Below, piece after piece: positions 44,184 to 53,800 of a DNA stretch of 64,000 nucleotides. The stretch covers positions 1 through 64,000 of the forward strand of contig CAZBGY010000002.1 of assembly GCA_964491605.1 (NCBI GenBank), written 5' to 3'. The notes below the pieces were generated by a model. The model did not search any database. It had not been told where the DNA came from and saw nothing but the letters and a program-made list of their open reading frames with translations. The position numbers were made by a program, and so were the translations under genes. Position 1 is the stretch's first letter. Each line of letters opens with the position of its first letter. Source of the stretch: DRYS01 sp964491605 (GTDB lineage Archaea; Thermoproteota; CALKCG01; B24; DRYS01).

Positions 44184-45011
44184 CTAATCCCTAAAGCTTA
44201 ACTTAGAAGCTTTAGCAGCTGCTCTAGATACAGCGTATATGAAAGCCGATTTAACAGCTCTCTCTTCAAGTGCGAGAAGCCCTTCGATGGTAGTCCCACC
44301 GGGTGTAGCTACCATATCCCTCAGTATCGCTGGATGGATATTCTTATCCAATATAAGCTTGGAAGCTCCTAATACCGTTTGCGCAGCCATGGTTAGGGCA
44401 AGATCCTTAGGTATTCCAAGCCTTACCCCTGCATCTGCTAAAGCTTCTATTACGAACGCTACGTAGGCTGGTCCGCTTCCGATCAGAGCTGTAGCTGCAT
44501 CCATGTATTGCTCATCGATCTTCACTACTCTACCTAGAACTGAGAGGATGTTCACGATACCATTCTCGGTTTCGTGATCTATATCGTATTCGGTTGAGTA
44601 AGCTATCATGCCTTCACGTATCATGCATGCTAGATTCGGCATTATCCTAACGATAGGCGTCGGTTTAGCTATGTATCTCCTTATATAACTTAACGGTACA
44701 CCAGCCGCTACGGATATCAGCGTAGATGATTTATCTAGATATGAGGCTATCGAAGATAACGCTATGGATACATCCTTAGGCTTAACTGATACGAATATCA
44801 TACGAGCATTCCTTATATCTTCAGATGGTTTATCTAAACATCTTACACCATACACCCTACGTATGTATTCTCTTCTCTCAAGCGATACATCGTAGCATAC
44901 GATATGCTCACTCGTATACCTGCCTGAGGAGATCAGCCCAGATACTATAGCCTCGCCCATCCTACCCACTCCTACTACAGCTATCTTACACCCTTCATAC
45001 ATGTCCGACAT
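44184..45011 (-). CDS. proC: Pyrroline-5-carboxylate reductase
   Basis: 275 residues from the ATG at 45011. VGVGRMGEAIVSGL is the NAD(P) site, GSGPAYVAFVIEALADAG and ATPGGTTIEGL are the ProC signatures. It makes proline from pyrroline-5-carboxylate. A longer in-frame extension upstream would run into the neighbouring gene's promoter and beyond, and has no homology, so it is rejected. Divergent from the AOR gene around a symmetric TATA box. Confidence 0.9.
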   Translation of the reverse strand: MSDMYEGCKIAVVGVGRMGEAIVSGLISSGRYTSEHIVCYDVSLERREYIRRVYGVRCLDKPSEDIRNARMIFVSVKPKDVSIALSSIASYLDKSSTLISVAAGVPLSYIRRYIAKPTPIVRIMPNLACMIREGMIAYSTEYDIDHETENGIVNILSVLGRVVKIDEQYMDAATALIGSGPAYVAFVIEALADAGVRLGIPKDLALTMAAQTVLGASKLILDKNIHPAILRDMVATPGGTTIEGLLALEERAVKSAFIYAVSRAAAKASKLSFRD

Positions 45012-45040
45012 CCCGAAAGCCGAATATACTGAATAGTAAT

Positions 45041-45050
45041 ATTTATAAAT
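45041..45050. promoter_or_regulatory. Palindromic TATA box shared by proC (-) and AOR (+)
   Basis: ATTTATAAAT is identical on both strands and lies almost centrally between the proC ATG (45011) and the AOR TTG/ATG (45079/45085), about 34 bp from each start. Each direction would yield a nearly leaderless or short-leader transcript. Confidence 0.5.
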
Positions 45051-45084
45051 AGATCGGTAGGAGTTAACTTTCCTTTCGTTGAGT

Positions 45085-46911
45085 ATGAGTGGATGGATCG
45101 GATACATGCTTAGAGTGGATTTAGCCAAGGGAAAGGCTATCACCGTTAAGTATGAGGACTCCTTAAAGACCATGTTTATAGGTGGTAGAGGCTTCGCAGC
45201 TAAGATTCTATGGGATTACCTGCCGGTCGGTGTGGATCCTCTATCGAGCGAAAACAAACTTGTTATAGCCGGAGGACCACTTACAGGGTTACCGATCCCT
45301 GGTAGCGGTAAGATAGTTCTAGCTTCTAAAAGCCCGTTAACATACGGATATGGGGATGGTAGTATAGGAGGCTTAGCAGCAGTGTATATGAGGAAAGCTG
45401 GATACGATATAGTAGTCGTAGAGGGGAGGGCTGAAAAGCTTTCGATACTAGTTATCGATAACCGTAAAGCGGAGATATTGGTACGAGAGGATCTTAAAGG
45501 TCTCCCTACAAGTGAGGTTGAATCCGAGCTTAGAAGAGAATATGGCAGGAGTATCGGTGTACTATCCATAGGGGTTGCAGGCGAGAATCTAGTTAGATAT
45601 GCTAACGTAGTTTCCCAATCCGGTAGGGCTGGAGGTAGGACTGGGATCGGAGCTGTCATGGGATCCAAGAATCTTAAAGCTATAGTATTCATAGGCGGGG
45701 GGAGTATACCTGTAGCCGACGCTAGAAGTTTAGAGAGACTTGCTTACGAATCCTACCATAGCATATTGAATCTCCCAAATTACGATTTCTGGGTTAGGCA
45801 GGGTACGATGTCTACGATCGAATGGAGCCAGGAGAATTCCGTCCTTCCATGCATGAACTTCCGTGAAGGTGTATTCGATCACGCCGAGGATATTGGAGGA
45901 TACGCGATGGAATCTATGAAGATTGGACGTAGAGGATGCCCGTACTGTAACGCTAAATGCGGGAATGTCATCGAGGATAGCTGCAAACTCCAGGTAGAGT
46001 TGGATTATGAGAATGTAGCTATGCTCGGAGCGAATATAGGTTTAGGGGATCTAAGAAAGGTAGCGGCTCTAACGAGGTTTGCGGATGAAAGCGGTGTGGA
46101 TACTATATCGTTAGGAAATGTGATAGGATTTGCATTCGAAGCATCTGAGAAGAAGCTTATAAACGAAAGGTATGAGTGGGGGATATTCGATGATGCGTTA
46201 GCTTTAGCAGAGGATATCGTGTATAGGCGTGGAATAGGCGATCTGCTAGCTGAGGGTGTTCATATAGCTTCGATGAAGCTACGTGGCTCAGAAGACTGGG
46301 CGATGCATGTTAAAGGGTTAGAGATATCTGGCTACGATTGCCATTCAGCTCCAGGTATGGCTCTAGCTTACGGTACATCCCCTATAGGAGCTCATCATAA
46401 AGATGCATGGATAATATCTTGGGAGGTGAGGAACGATAGGCTTGGCTATACGATCGCTAAAGTCGATAAGCTCATAGAGCTTCAAAGGATAAGGGGTGGT
46501 ATATTCGAATCCCTAACAGTCTGTAGATTACCTTGGGTTGAACTCGGGTTCGAACTAAAGTGGTATATCGATTTCTTCGAAGCTGCTACAGGGTTGAAGC
46601 TACGTTTAGATGACTTCTTCGAAGTAGCGGATCGTATATATACGTTGATAAGAGCCTTCTGGATACGGGAGAGAAGTGGATGGGATCCGATACTAGATTA
46701 TCCTCCGGCTAGATGGTTTAAAGAGCCGACTACCCGGGGATCGTTTAAAGGTATAGTTCTAGATATGGATGGGTATAGGTATATGCTCGAGGCATACTAT
46801 AGGAGGCGCGGATGGAGCTGGGAAGGTATACCTAGGAAATCTACCATGATGAAGCTAGGTCTACTATCAGAGGCGGATCTGATCAGTACGATAGTTAAAG
46901 TTGAAGATTAA
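45085..46911 (+). CDS. Aldehyde ferredoxin oxidoreductase family protein (tungstopterin enzyme)
   Basis: About 608 residues, normal for AOR. FIGGRGFAAKILWDYLP near residue 34, RTGIGAVMGSKNLKA near 195, the [4Fe-4S] cysteines in CPYCNAKC near 293 with a fourth in SLTVCRLPW late, and LEISGYDCHSAPGMALAYGTS are canonical. It oxidises aldehydes to acids with ferredoxin as electron acceptor. In this setting it could take glyceraldehyde or lactaldehyde from 2-keto-3-deoxy acid aldolase reactions. ATG 45085 gives the conserved start MSGWIG; a TTG six bases earlier is possible. Confidence 0.92.
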   Translation: MSGWIGYMLRVDLAKGKAITVKYEDSLKTMFIGGRGFAAKILWDYLPVGVDPLSSENKLVIAGGPLTGLPIPGSGKIVLASKSPLTYGYGDGSIGGLAAVYMRKAGYDIVVVEGRAEKLSILVIDNRKAEILVREDLKGLPTSEVESELRREYGRSIGVLSIGVAGENLVRYANVVSQSGRAGGRTGIGAVMGSKNLKAIVFIGGGSIPVADARSLERLAYESYHSILNLPNYDFWVRQGTMSTIEWSQENSVLPCMNFREGVFDHAEDIGGYAMESMKIGRRGCPYCNAKCGNVIEDSCKLQVELDYENVAMLGANIGLGDLRKVAALTRFADESGVDTISLGNVIGFAFEASEKKLINERYEWGIFDDALALAEDIVYRRGIGDLLAEGVHIASMKLRGSEDWAMHVKGLEISGYDCHSAPGMALAYGTSPIGAHHKDAWIISWEVRNDRLGYTIAKVDKLIELQRIRGGIFESLTVCRLPWVELGFELKWYIDFFEAATGLKLRLDDFFEVADRIYTLIRAFWIRERSGWDPILDYPPARWFKEPTTRGSFKGIVLDMDGYRYMLEAYYRRRGWSWEGIPRKSTMMKLGLLSEADLISTIVKVED

Positions 46912-46928
46912 TATGCTACATAGAGGAT

Positions 46929-47498
46929 CTAGCCCTGCTTAACATCCTCCTCTAAGAGCTTGTATACCTCCGAAGGAGGTTCTGGAAGCACTAGTTTAAC
47001 CCTCTCCTCCACGGCTGCTCTAGCTTCATCCAATATCCTCTCGACTTCACTCCTATCGACTCCCCCCATAGTCAGAGGTAGTAGAGGCTCTATATCCGAT
47101 ATTATCCTATCTATCCTCTTAGAAGTTTCAGGTATAACCTCTGAAATACTCATACCAGCATACTTCAAGACTTCGGTTATAGGCGGTAGTAGTGATAGTA
47201 TCTTGCCAATCTCCTTTAGGGTTTCAAGCCTGATCAACACCCGCTCTATGATGAGCTGAACGTGCAACAGCTGTTTCATCAATCCCTCAATTTTAATGCT
47301 TTCATCAGCATACATCTTAGCTCTAAGCGGCTGACCAAATTTAAAAGCTGATTCACACTTATCATAAAGTTCGCGAAGATAGATTTTCATCTCGCTAACA
47401 GTCTGATCGAGCTTAGCGTACTCTACTTTAAGCCTGTGAGATAATCTGAATATACTACGTCGGAACTCTTCGTAATCGAATTCTCCGTAGCCAGGCAT
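46929..47498 (-). CDS. CdvB-like ESCRT-III (Snf7) protein
   Basis: 189 residues, almost all helical. The core helices with RAKMYADESIKIEGLMKQLL followed by LIIERVLIRLETLKEIGKI match the ESCRT-III fold of archaeal CdvB, which forms membrane-remodelling filaments at division and in vesicle release. It stops soon after the fifth helix and has no C-terminal winged helix for CdvA binding or MIM motif for Vps4, resembling CdvB paralogues (CdvB1-3). No cdvA or cdvC is in the window. ATG with AAGGT just upstream. Confidence 0.75.
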   Translation of the reverse strand: MPGYGEFDYEEFRRSIFRLSHRLKVEYAKLDQTVSEMKIYLRELYDKCESAFKFGQPLRAKMYADESIKIEGLMKQLLHVQLIIERVLIRLETLKEIGKILSLLPPITEVLKYAGMSISEVIPETSKRIDRIISDIEPLLPLTMGGVDRSEVERILDEARAAVEERVKLVLPEPPSEVYKLLEEDVKQG

Positions 47499-47693
47499 AC
47501 CTTCGACGTAAACATAGCCCTAGTCAGATTTCTAGTAGATTGTCTAATACTAGGCTAAAATAGCTTTCACTCCTATAGTCTGTTAACACTAGCTATATGA
47601 CTCCCTTTACAGTATTGAATCTTCTCAAGATTACTTGAATATATCATAAGGTAATACGACTATCGCCTGCAGGATTATTAAGGATGGATTATG

Positions 47694-47719
47694 GATTACA
47701 TATTATGTATTATGTAATC
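47694..47719. repeat. Inverted repeat with 9-bp arms between the caspase-like and CdvB-like genes
   Basis: GATTACATA and TATGTAATC are perfect inverses separated by eight bases, in a low-complexity ATTATG/GATTA stretch. Lying between the stop of one minus-strand gene and the start of the next, it could be a transcription end signal or an operator for the CdvB-like gene. Confidence 0.35.
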
Positions 47720-47730
47720 TATAATCTGTA

Positions 47731-48660
47731 TTAGATGCACCGCATCTTATGCCTATGTAATATCACCCATTTTAAAATGTTGTATAATTTAGCATATATG
47801 AATTTAGGCTTTCTGAAAGTTAGCATTATAGATAGAATAGATGATACGAAAGATAGAGCTATACAAACTAGGATAGGTATAGAACCTCTATACCCGGTAT
47901 CTATAAGCGCTATGTATGGGTCACCATAAGCTATGAGGCGTGCTGTAGTTATAGGATCTATGCCGGATTTAGATAAAGCTGTGAATATCGTATCCCCTTG
48001 AGCTAGGTGTTCGAAGACTTCTGCATCTATCCTAGCACCTACAGCTACACCTACAGAGCCGCTCCATCCTACATAACATCCGGCACCTACTTCTATAAAC
48101 GCTGAAGCCATCGTGGGATTATAAGCTGAGAGACATGCATCCACAAATATGATCGATTTCTCGCCCATTCTTCCATAGTATCTGATAAACTCTGGAAACA
48201 CTACGATATATACTTCATCCACCCCTTCCTCGAGTGGGAGATAGGAGATACCTACGTCAAGTATGGGAGGACCTACTCCTCTTACTAATTCGCCTAAATA
48301 TACGTATACATACCCATCTTGATCGATATAACCATGAGTATTAAGATATATAACACCGTAACCCCCCATACATATCTTCCTCCATACATCTAGCGAAACT
48401 TCCCCATCCTTATAATACTCTACCGTATAGTTTGCGGATTCTAGATGCTTAATGATAGCATCTATACTAGATTGATAACCATCTATACTTCTGAATCTAC
48501 TATTAAACGGATCTAATACCGCAGCTCTACTTGAAGTAGGAACACCTGAAAACCTGGTGACATATTCGTAAGAGATAATACCGCTAAGGAAGATCGAAAC
48601 GGATAGTAAACTTAAGATGAAGAATACAGAGTTTAACCCTAGTTCGGATCTATGCCTCAA
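47731..48660 (-). CDS. Membrane-anchored caspase-fold (clan CD, C25/CHAT-like) cysteine protease candidate
   Basis: 309 residues. A hydrophobic N-terminal helix (11-30), an exposed domain (about 45-255), a second helix (261-281) and a short basic tail. The domain shows a His/Cys dyad in clan CD context: H109 in IYLNTHGY at the end of one strand and C176 in IFVDACLSA at the end of the next, then AFIEVGAGCYVGWSG and AYGDPYIALI, the latter like the GDP motif closing gingipain-type domains. It should act outside the cell, processing surface or secreted peptides. TTG start. No adjacent substrate gene is certain, though the surface operon begins 1.3 kb away. Confidence 0.65.
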   Translation of the reverse strand: MRHRSELGLNSVFFILSLLSVSIFLSGIISYEYVTRFSGVPTSSRAAVLDPFNSRFRSIDGYQSSIDAIIKHLESANYTVEYYKDGEVSLDVWRKICMGGYGVIYLNTHGYIDQDGYVYVYLGELVRGVGPPILDVGISYLPLEEGVDEVYIVVFPEFIRYYGRMGEKSIIFVDACLSAYNPTMASAFIEVGAGCYVGWSGSVGVAVGARIDAEVFEHLAQGDTIFTALSKSGIDPITTARLIAYGDPYIALIDTGYRGSIPILVCIALSFVSSILSIMLTFRKPKFIYAKLYNILKWVILHRHKMRCI

Positions 48661-48726
48661 GATACTATCTACAAATACCTTCGACTACATATCCTGATAT
48701 AAACCTAACGAGTGGAGTAGTGGCGG

Positions 48727-48928
48727 TGGCGTAAACTATACGATGCCGCTTCTATAATAGCCGTAGCCTACGGGTTGGTGGATACTGAGGCTTCCGGGAA
48801 AGACCGGCGATTTTAACGGAAGAGCTATCCATACCGTCCTAGGAGTTATTCAGCTGAAAAACAAAAATCTACGGTTTGAGATTCCGAGTGGTCTATGGCC
48901 GCCTACAACGATTCCAATATCCTTATAA
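48727..48928 (+). pseudogene. Possible gene remnant in two frames, unidentified
   Basis: A protein-like stretch LYDAASIIAVAYGLVDTEASGK in one frame (48727-about 48802) continues in another as GDFNGRAIHTVLGVIQLKNK to a TAA at 48926-48928. Neither part has a start codon. The residue pattern looks conserved, but I do not recognise the family. It overlaps the end of the neighbouring minus-strand gene by 26 bp. Confidence 0.3.
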
Positions 48929-49778
48929 GGTTATGCATGCATACTTCGGAAGCTTCCTCTCCTGCTTCAGAGAATTCTGCTCCTCCAGGTCTAACGATCT
49001 GCTCCTCTGTAAGCCTCTTTCTAGGCCTCCAATGAGTTTCCAGCGATAGATAGCCTTTATACCCATCAGCCCTCAAAGCTTTGAATTGACCTCTAAAATC
49101 TACATCCCCCTCCCCTACAGGTACCGGTATAACATCTCCGTCAATCTTCTTAGCATCCTTAATGTGGATATGGATGATATGAGGCTTCACGTAACTGTAT
49201 CCCTCCGGATATGGCTTCTCACCATATGGATCTCCTACATCGTTTCCAGGATCCCATACAGCTTTCACATACTTAGAGCCCAACTTCCTGATTATCATCG
49301 ATACAAGTCTACCATTCGTAGTGAACGTCGCAGGCTCGTTCTCTATAGCTAAAATAATTCCTTCATCCTCGATTATCTCGAGCGGTTTCTGGAATAATTC
49401 GATTATCCGATATTCATAATCTTCGTACCGTCCTTTCCTCCAGAATGTAAATCCTCTAACTATATCTACGTCAAGCTTTCTAGCAAGCTCGCAACATTTA
49501 CGAAGTATATCTAGGTGGAGTATATACTCCTCTCTATTATCTATATCGCATTTGAAGAACGGGGAGGCTATACCACATACCTTAAGCCCGTAACGTGATA
49601 ATATATTCGATATCTCGCTTACGTGATCTAAGAGCTGATGGGGAGGCTTATTCCACACAGTCCTTATCTCTATGGCGTCAAGATTAAATCTTTTAGCAAA
49701 TTCAGCGACTTTTATTAGATCCTGAGAGACTTCATCCGATATGACGGATAACCTAAACCCTCCAGGAAACATATGCAC
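48903..49778 (-). CDS. Xylose-isomerase-like TIM-barrel sugar isomerase/epimerase
   Basis: 291 residues. Metal ligands E146 (LAIENEP), D176 (VWDPGND), H205 (IIHIHIKD) and E247 (LSLETHW) are complete, as in tagatose/psicose 3-epimerase-like and IolE-like proteins. FRLSVISDEVSQDL at the start is characteristic of one archaeal/planctomycete subgroup. Start could be ATG 49778 or the ATG two codons on. Placed between the caspase-like gene and the surface operon without evident relation to either. Confidence 0.85.
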   Translation of the reverse strand: MHMFPGGFRLSVISDEVSQDLIKVAEFAKRFNLDAIEIRTVWNKPPHQLLDHVSEISNILSRYGLKVCGIASPFFKCDIDNREEYILHLDILRKCCELARKLDVDIVRGFTFWRKGRYEDYEYRIIELFQKPLEIIEDEGIILAIENEPATFTTNGRLVSMIIRKLGSKYVKAVWDPGNDVGDPYGEKPYPEGYSYVKPHIIHIHIKDAKKIDGDVIPVPVGEGDVDFRGQFKALRADGYKGYLSLETHWRPRKRLTEEQIVRPGGAEFSEAGEEASEVCMHNLIRILESL

Positions 49779-49959
49779 ACACCTTCAAGGATAGAGAAGC
49801 CTCTAAACTACTTAAGCATTTATATACCGCATCGGAGATCTAGATCGATATTAGGTGGGATGAAGAATACTCTCGGCTAAGATCGATGATTGGATATCAT
49901 CCATCAGACCGCCTATCCGTAACCTCCGATGTAAAAGATACTTTGATCGCATAAAACGT

Positions 49960-49974
49960 AATATATATAAAAAG
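49960..49974 (+). promoter_or_regulatory. TATA box of the surface-protein operon
   Basis: AATATATATAAAAAG about 35-45 bp before the first ATG (50007) of the three-gene operon; expected start of transcription near 49990. Confidence 0.5.
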
Positions 49975-50006
49975 TTAAATATCACGAGAACGTATCTCAA
50001 CATGAT

Positions 50007-50825
50007 ATGTCTTCAACTTATAGTAGTCCTATGGATCCTATCGAAAAGGGGAAGGAACTTCTAACTAGATTTAGCGGTGTATGCGAGAACATAAAAGCGG
50101 TAGTTCTCAGATTGAAAAAACTCGATGAGCTTAGCTCTCGTAGAGAGGTGTCTAAATCTGTTTTTCAATCTCTCCGTGGAGAATATATGTCTCAACTATT
50201 AAAAACTGTAGAAGAATATTTCGAATTTAGATTCAAATTGGAAGATCTTAAAGTAAATGTCCTTACAGAACTTGAAAGAATAAGGTTGGAAATAGAATCT
50301 ATGCCTGAAATTAAATCTTACGATTATACTTCAGGTAGGTATCCACCTGAAGCTATTCAGATGCAATCAAAAATTAGAAGTTTAAAACAGAAACAAGATG
50401 AATTAAATGATATATTGCTTAAAATTAATCAAAGTCTATCCGAAGATCTCGATGTAGATACAAAGATATTTATAGTATCCTGTTATATAGAAGCAAATAT
50501 TGAAAATAAAGATAATGTTAAAAATAAAGATTTTATAAGGCATTTCTTAAGTTCAATAACTGAAAATTGGTTTAGCCAAAAAGATGAACTACTCAGAGAG
50601 ATGTCTGAGTTAGAAAGGGAAGCTTCTGAACTGGAAGATCGTCTTAAAGAATTATGGGCAAGATTCATGGTTGGAGAATATGATCATAACTATTATATGA
50701 AACAGAGGATGGATGTAGAGAGAAAGCTTATGGAGATACAAGGAAGGATGAATCAGTTGAAGACAAGGATCGAAGAGACCGATATAAAGATAATCGAACT
50801 TAGCAATGTAATAGGAAGCTGGTGA
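50007..50825 (+). CDS. Cytosolic coiled-coil protein with two SHOCT-like helical modules
   Basis: 272 residues with no signal or membrane segment, strongly helical. Long coiled coils are predicted by eye at about 72-145 and 190-270. Two short modules stand out: residues 45-62 (RREVSKSVFQSLRGEYMS) and 218-235 (ARFMVGEYDHNYYMKQRM). Both read as a turn, then x-Y/F-x-x-x-[KR]-x-x-[YE], the pattern of SHOCT-like oligomerisation motifs, and recur in the next two proteins. AT-rich composition. First gene of a tight operon (next ATG after 8 bp). Function unknown; perhaps a cytosolic scaffold for the membrane partners. Confidence 0.7.
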   Translation: MSSTYSSPMDPIEKGKELLTRFSGVCENIKAVVLRLKKLDELSSRREVSKSVFQSLRGEYMSQLLKTVEEYFEFRFKLEDLKVNVLTELERIRLEIESMPEIKSYDYTSGRYPPEAIQMQSKIRSLKQKQDELNDILLKINQSLSEDLDVDTKIFIVSCYIEANIENKDNVKNKDFIRHFLSSITENWFSQKDELLREMSELEREASELEDRLKELWARFMVGEYDHNYYMKQRMDVERKLMEIQGRMNQLKTRIEETDIKIIELSNVIGSW

Positions 50826-50833
50826 ATATATAG

Positions 50834-53800
50834 ATGAAGCAAATTTATATTTCATTATTAATTACCATAATATTAATGTCAACATTTCTAGCATCTTTTC
50901 ATGCTCAATACTATCAACCGTATGTGTGGATTAATCCACCACCTCCACCTATAGATGTAGAAAAAACATATATGGGGTATAAATCGAGAAGTATAATCGT
51001 AAACAATACCTTACCGATAGATTTAAGTTACGAACCTATTTTTTTAGATGTGGAATTCTCTTATGGAGAAGCTATAAATGGGAGTATATCTTTGAAAAAT
51101 AGTGAAGGTTTACCTATACCTTTCCAAATTTTAGATGAAAAGTTTTACAGTGGGACACCATATTATAAAGCGTTACGTTTAGTATTTTTAGCTAGTATTA
51201 CAAAAAATAATGCAGAAAAATTTATACTTGAATATTCTGCTACAAAGAAGAATCTATATACATATGATCTCAAATCAGATTTAATAACTAACGAAAATAA
51301 TATAAGCATTAATGTAGAGAATAACTTCTACAATGTTAAGATACGGAAAAATTCTACTCAAGGTATAGAATGGTTGTCTATGAAGGGGGTAGATAACAAC
51401 GTTATAGATCCTATAGCAGGCTTCCCAGGAATCTATTTATACTCGCAGGATGTAGGAACAGTAACAAACGATAGATTTGTTAATTCAAACGTATGGATTA
51501 CGGTAAACGGTACACTAGTAAGCGAAGTACACTATAATGGTACGTATGATTCTATATTATCAGAAGGGGGTTTCAGATTCTTCGCATATAATCCTACGAT
51601 TATATATGAAGGTATGCTACATAGCAATACCTTTTCTAAATTTAAATTTGTATACCCGTTATATTTTGCTATACCCAAAGGAGCATTCACGAAATTATAT
51701 CTTTATAATTCGAATGTAGAAGTAGATTTAACATCGGTAAAGGGTAGAATCTCATATAAACCCTCGAATATAATATACTTATATAATGATATATATGGAT
51801 TTCTTATATTTTTCCAATCTATAGATTTTACTATATCTAGATTAATAGTACAATCTGAAGCTACAGATTATATATTATTAGCTTTTCAAGCAAATAGTTC
51901 AACCATACCGAGTTCAGGATCTATAAAGTATAAATCTGTATTTAGATTCATGCATGGGAAACCTGCTAAAGAATACTTCGATTCTCTCCTATCACTTTTC
52001 GTACAAAGATTAAAAATAGATATAGAGAAACCTTTCGCTAAGATAGAAGCTGAAGTTCCATTATCGATTATCGTCGATGATATTATAGATTTAAAAGTTA
52101 CAATAGTATGCTATGAAAGAATGCGTAATTTATGGCTTAACGCTACATGCTATCGTCTTGAAGATAATTTAAAACCGTATTCAAATTTAACAGTTACCTA
52201 TATAGGGGAGTTGAAAAGAGATAATGTGAAGAGATATTCTTGGAATCTTAGATTCGATAAGGAAGGATTATATCTTGTAGCTATATTACTGTATAATCAA
52301 GCTAATGTATCATATGCATTTGTACAATTAAATGTAACTTTACCATCAATCATGCCATATGTGAATCTAAAAATTCAACTTTTAGATTTCGATGAAGAAA
52401 ATAAGATAGATAATAGCTTAGGTATAATATCGATAAGACTTGAAGGATTAACTTCTAGAAACATATATACTTCCTCAGTTAACAACTCAGGTTTCACGGA
52501 GATTCGAGTATATCCAGATCTATATAGAGCAGTAATACTACTCGAGAATGTAAGTATAGGTGAAGCAGTTATATCTGCATATAGGTCTACTTTCGTTAAC
52601 ATTAAATGTCTATTATATGATTTCAAATTAAAAGTACTAGGTTGGGGTGGAGTCCCGCTTCCAGATTCGATAGTAATCCTAAATCTTTTAGGAAACTTTT
52701 CTAAATCGATAATATATAGGAACGTAACAGATGCATCAGGTATCGCCATCTTTAAAGATGTATTTAATGGTACATATAGGTTAGATGTTATCAGTAGAAC
52801 CGGATCAATACTAGCATCATTCCAAATAGATATTAATAGAGATGATATGATATACGAGTTGCTGGTTGAAAGAGTTGTAGAAGAGGAGAATTATATAGAA
52901 ATACATGTGAATAATACTTTACCAGTTGATTATCGTAGGGAATATGTGGAAGTAGAGGCTTTATTCTCTTTCGGTATTGCTATAAATGGAAGCCTTAGAT
53001 TAATGAGCGATAATATGTATTTAATACCCTTCCAGATAATTGAGGCAGAATATTACCCTGATACAGGCTATTATAAAAGGGTGAAAATCATATTCCCTAT
53101 AGATATAGATAAGTATGAGAATAAAACTCTTAAATTATATTATTCACGCTCTAAACCTAAACAAATGTATAATATAACCTCAGATCTTAAAATATCAGAA
53201 AATATTAATGATACATATGTGATCATAGAGAATAGTTTCTATAAGGCATATGTGAAGATAAATTCAACCGTAGGTATATGTAAGTTGATCAGTAAGATCG
53301 GAAAGGTAAACTTAATAGATCCAACATGGGGATTCCCCAATCTGAGATTAATACTTGCTAATGGATCAACCATAGATTTGGTAAGTCTTAGAGAGGTATA
53401 TAATTGGAGACTGATCGAAGGCCCACTTATGGTAGAGGTAAGGTATAGGAGCGTTTACGGTAAGCTGTGGTTCGATGTAGCGATACGATTCTACTCTTAT
53501 ACCCCATACATAGATTCGGAGGTTTATGTAAATTGTACGGAAACTGGAACGATAATGCCTATCCATATCCTTCTACCGAAGAATCTATTCCAAAAATGCT
53601 ATACGTACAATACGACAGAAGAATTAGAGATAGCGAAGGCGGGTTTAGGTATATCCACTCCTACATCAGATTTGGTGTATCTATCAGCACCAGGACTTGG
53701 AAAGGGACTAATAGTATATCTGAAACCTGCTATTTCGATCTCGCGTATAATCATTAAATCCGATCTACCAAGCTACGATCTAATAGCGTTCCAAAGAGCA

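Noticed and set aside
45012..45173. N-terminal extension of proC
   Set aside because: It would cross the promoter and the start of the divergent AOR gene and has no homology to ProC.
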